From Mesostigma viride (Eukaryota; Streptophyta; Mesostigmatophyceae; Mesostigmatales; Mesostigmataceae): a stretch of 57,500 bases of DNA. Both the position numbers and the translations under genes were made by a program. Location of the stretch: the NCBI GenBank assembly GCA_009746045.1, contig RPFO01000102.1:996540-1054039 (forward strand), written 5' to 3'. This document shows, piece by piece, positions 43,601 through 55,600 of this stretch. Position 1 is the first letter of the stretch. Each line of letters opens with the position of its first letter. The notes below the pieces were generated by a model that saw nothing but the letters and a program-made list of their open reading frames with translations, ran no database searches and was not told where the DNA came from.

Positions 43601-46600
43601 CTCATCCCATCGCGTCCCATCACCTGCTCATCCCATCCCATCCCATCACATCCCATCACCTGCTCATCCCATCCCATCCCATCACCTGCTCATCCCATCG
43701 CATCCCATCACCTGCTCATCCCATCCCATCCCATCACCGGCTCATCCCATCGCATCCCATCACCTGCTCATCCCATCCCATCCCATCACCTGCTCATCCC
43801 ATCACATCCCATCACCTGCTCATCCCATCACCTGCTCATCCCATCCCATCCCATCACCTGCTCATCCCATCGCATCCCATCACCTGCTCATCCCATCACA
43901 TCCCATCACCGGCTCATCCCATCACATCCCATCACCTGCTCATCCCATCACATCCCATCACCTGCTCATCCCATCACATCCCATCACCGGCTCATCCCAT
44001 CACATCCCATCACCTGCTCATCCCATCATCTGCTCATCCCATCACATCCCATCACCGGCTCATCCCATCACATCCCATCACCTGCTCATCCCATCACATC
44101 CCATCACCTGCTCATCCCATCCCATCCCATCACCGGCTCATCCCATCACATCCCATCACCTGCTCATCCCATCACATCCCATCACCTGCTCATCCCATCA
44201 CATCCCATCATCTGCTCATCCCATCCCATCACCTGCTCATCCCATCCCATCCCATCACCTGCTCATCCCATCCCATCCCATCCCATCCCATCACCTGCTC
44301 ATCCCATCACATCCCATCACCTGCTCATCCCATCACATCCCATCATCTGCTCATCCCATCCCATCACCTGCTCATCCCATCCCATCCCATCACCTGCTCA
44401 TCCCATCCCATCCCATCCCATCCCATCACCTGCTCATCCCATCACATCCCATCACCTGCTCATCCCATCGCGTCCCATCCCATCCCATCACCTGCTCATC
44501 CCATCCCATCCCATCCCATCCCATCACCTGCTCATCCCATCACATCCCATCACCTGCTCATCCCATCGCGTCCCGTTGCCATATCACGTCACCAGCTGAA
44601 AAGAGGCCTCCCTACGTCCCCTACACCACTCTAAGTACTGACTATCATTCACATTGCGCCACGCAGGCCTGCCGGCTGGCGCAGGTACAAGGTGTACTGA
44701 CTGCCAATCACAGTTGCGCCACGCCTGGCGGCTGGCGCAGGTAACAAGGTCTAGTGACGTACGTTAGAAGCTACCTAGGCGTGCACTCCGGAACCACACT
44801 CAGCCTCGGCACAAAAAGGGCCGGCCGGTGCAGTACCCTCGTGACAAGCGCTAGTCTTACGCTACCTACGGCAGGTCGGTCCCCTTTGAGCCCGTCCACG
44901 CGTCATATATAAAATGAGCAAAGCTCAGCAAATAGCTTGTCCTGTTTATACATTGATACATTTATCCATTTATCCATCTTTCCCTGCTCACCCTTCCCTA
45001 GCAGCTCGCTGCTCTCCCAGAAGCGCAGGTTGAAGAGTCCGGGCGGCACCACCGTCACTGCGTAGGGGCTGGCCGACACATGCACGCCGTCCAGCTTGAC
45101 GGCGATGCTGACCTGAGCGCCGATGAGGCATGCAGAGAGGGATAGCGCAGCAACGAGCAGTAGCACAGCGAGTGGTTAAAATTTTACTACCGGTGTACGA
45201 CGCCGCTGACCTGCACGCCGGCAATGTGCACAGTAGCGGTGGGTAGGTGCAGTGACGCATTGTGGTTAAGTAACACAGTGTATAGGTGGGTAGGTGCTGC
45301 AACACAAAGAGCAGATTGAGGTTCAACCACGTGCAAAGTAGAGGGCGGTATATACAGCAACACGTACAGCAGGAAAAAAAACTACGACTAGAATAGTCTC
45401 CTTGAGTGAGCCCCACACGAACATGGCTATGACGCAAGGATTTGGTAGAAACATTTGTACGCCTCTTTGTAATCAAGTCAATGGTGGGCACAAGCCTTGC
45501 GTCAAGTTGATTGGCGGCCAGAAGTCTTTCACCAAGTTAATATGGCTCAGCCACCTGCCTTGTAGCTGGTGCTCTGGTCGGTCGCCACCATGTACGCGCG
45601 GTAGGTGCCATTCTTCAAGTCCTTAATCCAGCCGCTGTCCGCAACAAAGGGGGGATCGTTCGGAGAATGCCCACGTGCACCGTCCAGTGTAAGATATTTT
45701 AATGGCGACAGCACACACAAGAAAAACGTCGCTCACAAGAAATAGGCATACTACTACAAATAGGCACACTACTACTGTACATGTGCATGGCCGACCGCAA
45801 GACGACCGAAAAATGCAAAGAAAAAGTCACACGACGAGGTCCCATAACTAAGACGCACGCATGACTGGCATCGTAACTAGCGCGACTGTTGGCCATGTCA
45901 ATAAAGCACGTGATCCTGCAGGCACTGTGGGGCCAAAGCTCAGACTGGGAAGCACGACAGACGTGCAAAAATGCCATCTTCCCTGACTGCGCGTCTACCC
46001 TTCATGACAGGGCAAGGCCGGCATGGGACCAACTTTAGGCTCCTGCCAACGAAAAGGGCCCTTGCCTTGGCCTTGGGACCTAGAGGCTGCAGCGCTTGCC
46101 GCACTGAGCTCTTCGACAGAAACTCTGCCACAAGTGGCTTGCTGAATATACGCCAACCCAGCCCAGCCCAACCCATCCCATCCCATCCCAAACATCCCAT
46201 CCCATCCCATCCCATCCCATCCCATCCCATCCCATCCCATCCCATCCCATCCCATCCCATCCCATCCCATCCCATCCCATCCCATCCCATCCCATCCCAT
46301 CCCATCCCATCCCATCCCATCCCATCCCATCCCATCCCATCCCATCCAATCGAATCCAATCCAATCCAATCCAATCCAATCCGAGCCGAGCCGAGCCGAG
46401 CCAAGCCGAGCCGAGCCGAGCCGGGCCGGGCCGCGGCGCGGCCGCGGCGCGCCCAGGCCAGCCCAGGCCAGGCCAGCCCAGGCCAGCCCACCCCACCCAA
46501 CACCCCACCCCGCCCCACCCCACCCCACCCCGACCCCGCCCCGCCGCCCCGCCCCGCCCCGCCCCGCCCCGCCCCGCCCCGCCCCGCCCCGCCCGCCCCG

Positions 46601-49600
46601 CCCCGCCCCGCCCCGCCCCGCCCCGCCCGCCCGCCCCGCCCGCCCCGCCCCGCCCCGCCCCGCCCCGCCCCGCCCCGCCCCGCCCGCCCCGCCCCGCCCC
46701 GCCCCGCCCCGCCCCGCCCCGCCCCGCCCCGCCCCGCCCGCCCCGCCCCGCCCCGCCCCGCCCCGCCCCGCCCCGCCCCGCCCCGCCCCGCCCCGCCCCG
46801 CCCGCCCCGCCCCGCCCCGCCCCGCCCCGCCCCGCCCGCCCCGCCCCAACCGGACCCAACCGGACCATCCGCTCATCCCACCCCTTGCCCACCCACCCAA
46901 CTCCGCCACCTCATCGCGACGTGTTCCCATCCAACAGGAGCCAACGCGGCCATCACAGGACCCAGCAAGACTCGTACCTCATCCCTGTGCGCTCATCCCG
47001 CCCTTGGAACTCGAGCGTGAAGTTCTCCATCCCTTGCAACTTGGCGCGGCCCTCCTCATCCCGCGCCTGAAGGCGGCGCCATCATTTTCATTGCATCAAG
47101 TGGTGGCATGGTTGTTGTTGTTGTTTATTTTAATGTCGGCGTGGTTGTTGGTAGAGGTGGTGGCGGTGTTGGAGATATCGGTGTTGGTCGTGGCGGTGGT
47201 GGAAGTCGTCGCGTGGGAGTGCCATTGCCCCCAGAAAGAGCAAAAGAACGGCGGTCAGGGTGAAAGAGCCCCGTAAAGAAAAGCAGCTTCTCCCACCTCC
47301 CCTTGGTGGGCTGCTGCTTGGTGGCCTTGGTGGGCTATTGGTTGGTGGGCTGTTGCTTGGTGGGCTGTTACTTGGCGGGCTCAACTATTGCTTGGTGGGC
47401 TTTTTCTTGGTGGCGTACCGCAATGGAGAACTCATACAACTCCCTTTCCCCCCCTTTCCCCCTCTGCGGGCTGTTGCTAGGTGGGTCACTGCTGCGATCT
47501 TTTGGACTCGTTCATTTCTTTGGTAATCCTGCCGTACGTACCGCGATGGTGAACTCGTACGGCTCCCCCGCCGTCATCACATCCGGCACGCCCAGCACAT
47601 CCGTGAGCCGCGCGCTGGTGGCCACCGGCTTGACGGCGTTCACAAAGGGACTGCCCGCGATGTGCTCCCCGCGCAACGTCACGCTTACGCAGTAGTTGGT
47701 GGTGGCGCCCAGGTAGTCAATGTCCTGCGCACAAGGGCAAACGCGCAGCGCACGGTCATACGGGTTTATGACAGTAGTGAAATGTGGGAATAAAAGTGGG
47801 TGTATGTGTAGGTGTGGGTGTAGGTGTAGGTGTAGGTGTAGGTGTAGGTGTAGGTGTAGGTGTAGGTGTAGGTGTAGGTGTAGGTGTAGGTGTAGGTGTA
47901 GGTGTAGGTGTAGGTGTAGGTGTAGGTGTAGGTGTAGGTGTAGGTGTAGGTGTAGGTGTAGGTGTAGGTGTACGTGTAGGTGTAGGTGCCATGCTCGCGC
48001 AATGGTTGGTCACACAGCAAGCAAGTAGTCCATGTGACGCGGGCCAAAAGGGAAGCGAAAGGCGACCAGGGGGATGCGGTGTTGAGCAAGCGCTCGTTAA
48101 TGCCGAATCAGACAGTGGCGCCCAATCAGTTCATGCCACGGACAAACGCAATTCGATGGTCATGGTAATCGATGCAAGTGGCGGGAGAATCATGAGGTAT
48201 CAAACGAGCCGCAACGTCCATGTCATGCCATGCGAGTAGGTAATTTGTGCGCATGATTCAAATTCGCACTCTAGGCCGTCGCCGTAGCGGTACTGTTAGG
48301 CAACTGCACTATTCATTACTACAAAATACGTCAGAGTATTTTTCTAGTCAGGTTTCGCAGTGCGGGTTTGGATTGGCTGATGCTCGCAAATGTCCGTATT
48401 TTACCGGATCTACACACATGATATTGCCTGGGTGGTGTACACCCCCCCACACACGTTTAATACTGGGGTCCGACCAATCCAGGGCTCACGATCTTAAACC
48501 TGAGAATCTTAAACGTGTGTGTGGGGGGGTGTAGATGAACGGGTCTCACTGTGCCATCCTTATGTTTGGTAATGGCCAAGTCTTGCGCTCACCGCCAAGT
48601 CTTGAGGGTTGATTGCATCGCGACGCTGTAGTAGAAGTTGAGGCCATAAGTATTCGCAACACAGCTGCAGGCTTGCGCATGAGACTTAAGATGACATGAA
48701 CACACCTTGGGACCACAAACATTTAAGACAGAAACGGCACCTCCACATATATATGGGTGTCCCAATCTTTCCCGAATTCACTATAGCTTCGCCTCAAAGG
48801 TTCACTATAGCTTCGCCCAGGAACCCCTCCTCAAAGGTTCAGATTCCGATACTTAGACTTTCCAAGATCCGGACTGATCCGGTCGCTAGCAGATTAAGTC
48901 TCAATCGACCGGCTTTTGTAACTAGAAAATAGTTGCTAGCATCCGTACCTGGCGCGGTCGCTAGCATCCGTACCTGGTAAGAGTAACTAAAGACTTGCTA
49001 GCATCCGTAGCTGGCGCAGCCGCTAGCATCCGTACCTGTCCGGGCGTGAATCGGACGGTGTAGGTGCCGTCGCGGTTGTCGGTCACCTCGGCCGGGATGT
49101 CGGTGCCCGTTTGCACACGCACCTGGCCCCCGAAGCATCGGTGGCACCACAACCGGGCAGAAGCAAGCGATTATTGGTTTGATCAACACTTGGTTCTCAA
49201 CCAGTTCTCAACTGTTAGCGGTGGCCTCACTTGACACAAGCAGTGCAGCTTCACCAGGCAGCCGGTTCTGTAAACCGTACTTTCAAGCACAACCTGCACC
49301 TAGACAAACCTACACAAAGGGAGATAGAGAAAGCCTTATTGGGTGCGCATCACCGCACACGTCAGGTGTATAACGACTGCACGAGCGATGTGTAGTTTAA
49401 TCATTAACGAAACAGAAAAACTCAAAAGGGAGGCGGCCCTTAAAACAGCCGCGCAAGTTATGGCAGAGCAAGCAAAGGCTAGCTTCAGATATGTCAGCTA
49501 CAAATATCCAGCCCTCACTGTACAGGGCACTCTCCACAATATGAAGGATGGCGACTTGATAAGTTAAAGCCCATGTCAGATGTCTCAATACCAAACTTTT

Positions 49601-52600
49601 ACTTGGGAGATATCAGAAACCACGGAAGCCCTCACACCAGCAAACCACGGTACCAGCAAACGCGCACCTGGAAGGCCTCGCCCCCCGTCGTCAAGAAATT
49701 GCCAAAGGCGTCCCGCGATTGTATCTGCAGCCGCGGCAAGAACCACCGTTTGCGGTTTCAACAGACATGGGTTATTTACGCATGTCAGACGCTGGGGCAC
49801 GCAAGGCAAAGAGAAACTAGGCAACCATATGGCAAGTGTTGTCGCTGGCGACGGCAACAGAGATATCAGCAAGCAAGGCAGGGGACTCCCTCAGGGAACT
49901 ACATGTTTAAAAAGAAGATTAAGATCACTAAGCTCCCAAGAAGACCAGCATTTGATTGATACAATACGTGGAGCCCTGCCACAAATGCAGCAGTTACAGT
50001 GGCCTTAAGGTTTCTCAATCCGCACGCGGAAGCAAGAAGCCTCCAGGGTGGGAGGGAGGGAAAGAAACAATTGCGGATCATTGCCGGTCTAGATTGCTGA
50101 AGGCATGGTCCGCCGACACACAAGCTGACATCATCCTAAATTAAGTAACACCGGCATGCGTCACGCGCCCGCCTGAACAGTGCTGAAAACGCCACTACAA
50201 ATAACGTGGCCACGCACCCCCAGGCTAGAGCGTTGACTATACAGATAGTCGTACAAGGTTCTCAAGACTGACAAACATGATTCTCGCCCATCGACCCCTT
50301 GGGCTGGTCCGAGCCCACTATGCAATAATCAATCACGACCCCCTAAAAAACAAATCAGACAAATATTCGTTAAGCAACCAGCCGACCCTACAGGTCCCCA
50401 GCTAATCTCAGCTGTTACAACCAAATGCGAATCTTTGCAAGCATGTCGTATAAAACCTACTATTAATTTTTTCGGACCACTAACTAATAGCCACCGACCC
50501 TTATAAACAACCGGGTCATCCAAGGAAAATTCAGGCGAGCATGAAACCCTTTGTACAGATCGAATTAGTCAACCCATGTCGCGGACAGCCTTCCGCATGC
50601 AGGCCAAGGCATAGCGGCCCTATCTTTCCCGCATGCGTTAATTAAACTATATATATAAAAAAAGAAAAGTTGCCCACTTCATAGCCAAGCCCCCCAAAAG
50701 CAGGGGGGTGCTGAAACACACACAAAAAAAGGTTAGAACATCTCACCAACACTGACTCCCTCCCCTCCATTGTTGAGCGCAGGATGGTGCCCACATGGCA
50801 CGCGGGCCAGATGCCACCTGGCCCCTGGCAGACGGGACACTATCGCCCCGAATCGGCAGCCTTACCTTCAAACAGCCACTCCTTTTAGAGAAAAAGAAGG
50901 AAGCGCACAGGTCACGTTCAATTTATTTCACAATAACAACAAGGAGAAAAAGGAGCCACACAACCAGGAGCGTACCGTGAACTGGGTGGGCTTGCGCAGG
51001 GTGCTCTCATAGAGGCCCTCGCCAGTCGCGGTGCAGTGCTGCGTGTGCAAGCAATAACCCAAGGTGACAGGTCACATCCATTCAAAAGAACGCAAGAACA
51101 AGTCCCATCCATTCAAAAGAGCGCAAGTGCGATTGTTCACAGAGTCGTGTAAGAAAGGAGGCAGGTGGGCATACAGCAGAGTGCTCAAGTATTCAACAGT
51201 TCAGTGCAACCAGGCAACAGCCAGGCAACAGCCAGGCAACAACCAGGCAGCAACCAGGCAACAACCAGGCAACAACCAGGCAGCAACCAGGCAACAAGCA
51301 GGCAACAACCAGGCAGCAACCAGGCAACAACCAGGCAACAACCAGGCAGCAACCAGGCAACAACCAGGCAACAACCAGGCAACAACCAGGCAACAACCAG
51401 GCAACAACCAGGCAACAGCCAGGCAACAACCAAGCAACGAGCTGGCACGAAGGGCTGGTTATTGGCAGGTCACATGGCTGCAATGGGTCGATGTGAGGAA
51501 CACGCACTACTCATGGCCACCCACCAAACGTAGCGGAAGGAGTAGCAGGAGGAAAGCAGGAAGAAAAAGAAAGTTTTGGGAGAGAACCTGGATGACTTTG
51601 GCATAAGTGGCGTGATGCACGCCTACAGTGGTATAAGCAGGCCATGTGAAGGGGAACAACTCGCAAATGTGTGACGGGCACTCACTTTGGACAGCCTAGT
51701 TCTCTCATCCATTGGTCACAATGGGCACCTCCCGCAGGGCATGCTTTCTGTTGTACACATTTGTTGTTTGTGACGGGATCCTACCTTTGCGACTACTCAA
51801 ATAATGAACTAATCCATATATAGGGACGTGCACCCACCTTGGGGTCGATGGCGCCCGCCCCCACGCGGACCGTTTGTAAGCTGCCCGACCCGAGCTTCTC
51901 CCACGCCTTGGCCGTCGGGAGCGAGAAGGACTGCGTATGGTTGGTATTGGCATCCAAGTGCCAGCAACATGAAATCGGGAAAGGAAGTCGTGAGAAATGA
52001 AAGGCAGGTGCACCAGGAAAGATATTTTACTACGACTTTTACTACTTTTACTACTAATTTTATACCACATTTACTGCTAGCACACGGCTAGCACACGGAT
52101 CCCTTGGCTTGTCGGTTACCAGCCAGTAGGCCTGTACGTGACAGTGGAAGTGTGCAAAGAAGCGCAGGATGGAGTGGCGGAAGGCCCATCACATAGCGAA
52201 GTAAGCAAGCCCTGTAAAACAAGCACCGTGAACACATAGCAAGCCCTGTAAAACAAGCACCGTGAACACATAGCAAACCCTGCAAAACAGGCGCAGTGAA
52301 CACATAGCAAACCCTGCAAAACAGGCACAGTTAACAAATAGCAAACGCTGCAAAACAAGCACAGTCAACACACAGCAAAACCTGCAATACAAGCACAGTT
52401 AACACATAGCAAACCCTGCAAGCAGGCAGAGCTAATCACATAGCAAACCCTGCAAAACGAGCACAGCTAATCACATAGCAAACCCTGCAAAACAAGCACA
52501 ATTACACATAGCAAACCCTGCAAAACAAGCACAGTTACACATAGCAAACCCTGCAAAACAAGCACAGCTAATAACATAGCAAACCCTGCAAAACAAGCAC

Positions 52601-55600
52601 AGCTAATCACATAGCAAACCCTGAAAAGAAGCACAAAACTGCACCAACTTGGTGCCTGCGCATGTAGAGTACATACGAACGCGTGGACACTCTGGCTATA
52701 TGGGAACGTGTTACCTACCCACGAGATGGTCGACTGACTGGTCCTGTTTTCTTCCGAGAATAACATCCAGTATCACATGGTACAGTATACTCTTGACTTC
52801 ACAACCTAACAAGCATATACCCGCGAGATGGTCGACCGGCTGGTGCGCGATTCGGCCTGCCCCTCGAACACCAGGTTGTACGTGCCCTCGGCGGTGCTGG
52901 TGAAGTGGACCAGGAAGTCGCCGCTGTCGTCGGGAGCCTCCTGGATGCTGCGGCGCCAGCACCCACCGGCACGGGAGGCACCAGCACACGGCACAGGCAT
53001 TCATTCATGAATTAAAAGCTCTTAGACGGCATCACGTGGGAACCAATTGATATATAATAAAGAATAAATATCCAAATAAATCAATTAATTAATATAATAA
53101 ATTGAAACCTTCCACCCCTACACACAATGTCAAGGAGGGCGGGCGCCCTAACTTCTCTCGGCACAGGCATGGGAGGGGGCGATCCCGCGTGGGAGCAGCG
53201 TGATGTTGGCACAGGCATGGGAGGCATCTCCCCACCCAATGATGTGGAAGGTGACACGCGCATTGTGAGGAAGAGCCATGCCATGCGGTGGAAGAGCCAT
53301 GGTGTGGAAGAGCCATGCCATGGTGAGGAAGATCCATGCCATGCGGTGGAAGAGCCATGGTGTGGAAGAGCCATCGGGTAAACGCCCACGCATGGAAGAA
53401 TCCTAGTAGAAAGCATGAGGAATGAGGAGGCATTAGCCGATGCGCTCATGCTTGCAACTGTGAGTGTGAGCGCTCACGCTTGCCAATAAATGTGCGAGTA
53501 ATGGGAAGCGGGGCCAGTTGACCGTGCCCTGTTTGCGCCACGCGTGCAAACATGTCGTGCTTGCCAAACACCGCCCCCATGGCCGACACTGTTCACATGT
53601 GTCAAGGGACCTTCACGCATGCAAACAACCCCTCACACACGCCAAACACCGGATGCTTGGCGCTCTTGCCCAACTGTGCCCTGTACCTGTGCCCACGCAG
53701 CGCCACCAGCAATTACACTTTGCAACGCCAGCAGCCGTACCTCCTGACCAAGCACCGACACCAACAAGTTCACCTAGCAATGCCAGCAGCCATCCCTCCT
53801 GACCAAGCATCAAAAGGGAGGCCACGCATGCAGACAAGTACGGGCTTGTGCGTGCCATGCGCCTGCTGCTCTCATGGTCCAGTCGTGCTCTACTCACGAT
53901 CTAACTAATGCCAGCAGCCGCACCTCCTGAGCATGCACTAATGCCAGCAGCCGCACCTCCTGAGCATGCACTAATGCCAGCAGCCATACCTCCTGAGCAT
54001 GCACTCATGCCAGCAGCCGCACCTCCTGACCATGCACTCAGGCCAGCAGCCGCACCTCCTGACCATGCACTCATGCCAGCAGCCGCACCTCCTGACCATG
54101 CACTCATGCCAGCAGCCGCACCTCCTGACCATGCACTCATGCCAGCAGCCGCACCTCCTGACCATGCACTCATGCCAGGAGCCGTGCCTCCTGACCATGC
54201 ACTAATGCCAGCAGCCGGACCTCCTGACCATGCACAAATGCCAGCAGCCGTACCTCGCGAGCTGGTCTACGTTTGAAGGGCCACCGATGCGCGTGCGGAA
54301 GCGGAGGCCTGCGCGCTTGACCTGCGCAAGGGATGTTGAAATCATAGTAAAGGATGTTGAATTCATAGTGAACGTTTATGAAATTTATGGTAAACAATGT
54401 TGCAATTATAGCAAAAGATTATGATATTATAACCATCAGTCATATAAGCACCAGTCACAGAACAGTTGCATCTGCCAAGCTAAGCTCGCACTGCGAGACC
54501 TGAACATGAGGAATGTAACTGACGATTCTACTTCTGATAAGTAGTGTGACGATTTAAATGTACGGAAATAGTTATAACCTGACTCGCTTTTCTCTGAATA
54601 TAGTTTAATTAACGCATGCGGGAAAGACAGGGCCGCTATGCCTTTGCCTACGATGTGAAAGGATGTCTGCGACATGGGTTGACTAATCTGCGAAAGGGAT
54701 TCAAGCTCACCTAATTCTCCTTGAAAGACCCGGTTGTTTACAAGGGTCGGCGACTATTGTCGAGTGGTCCGAAAAATAAATAGCAGGCTTTATACGACTT
54801 GCTTGCAAAGATTCGTATTTGTTTGTTAACGGAGCACCAGCGATGATGCTAGGGACCTGTGGGTCGGCTGGTTGCCTAACGAATCTGAACGACGGAGTGT
54901 TTTGAGTCAGACATACGTAACTATTAGATATTGGTCTCGGGCCGACCCAAAAGCTGGATGGGCGAGATTTGAGGCTGTTAGTTTTAAGGACCTTGTGTAC
55001 TAAATTCCGGGTACGGTTAGCGTACTTTCCTGGGGGTGTCTAGTCATGCTATTTTATGTGGTGTTTTCAGGCCAGTGCGTGACGCATGCCGGTTTAGGAT
55101 GATGTCAGCCTGTATTTCCACAGACCATGCCTTCAGCAAGCTAGGCAGGCAGTGATCCTCAATTATTTCTTTCCCTCCCCCCCCTACCCTGGAGGCTTCT
55201 TACTTCCGCGTGTGGACTGAGAAACCTTAAGGCCACTGTAACTGCTGCATTTGTGGCAGGGCTCCACTTATTTTTTGTATCAATCAAATGCTGGTCTTCT
55301 TGGGGGCTTAGTGATCTTCAATAGTTTTCTTATCAACTGAAGAGCACACAAGTGAGCCACACACAAACATGGACGGCGTACCGGAATCGGATCACCACCT
55401 ATCAAGATCACCCCTACTGGGATTGGGCGATCATCTAGCAGGACCTGCCGGGTTGTTGCGCTTGACTAGGTTTTCCCTGGGCAGGGGCCACTGAGATCTG
55501 GCTAGGCTTATGTGGAGGGTCATCGCATACCAACCCAGGTCATCAGCTAGCGAGATCTAACCGTTTGTTGCGGCCTGATGTGGACGAACCCCCAACAAAA

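Noticed and set aside
42845-44580. CRISPR-like array
   Set aside because: Spacers are not unique, units are 15-25 bp and variable, and the setting is a eukaryotic intron.
45551-45558. GT donor for filamin exon 11 (GCAG|GTGGCT)
   Set aside because: It gives the wrong phase for exon 12 and spoils the SYK-VSIAV filamin strand.
49580-50008. 142-codon plus-strand ORF
   Set aside because: It overlaps filamin exon 7 on the opposite strand and a dispersed element, and has no domain likeness.
50760-50890. Plus-strand ORF near a repeat of CACGCGGGCC
   Set aside because: It has no conserved motif and lies in a filamin intron on the other strand.
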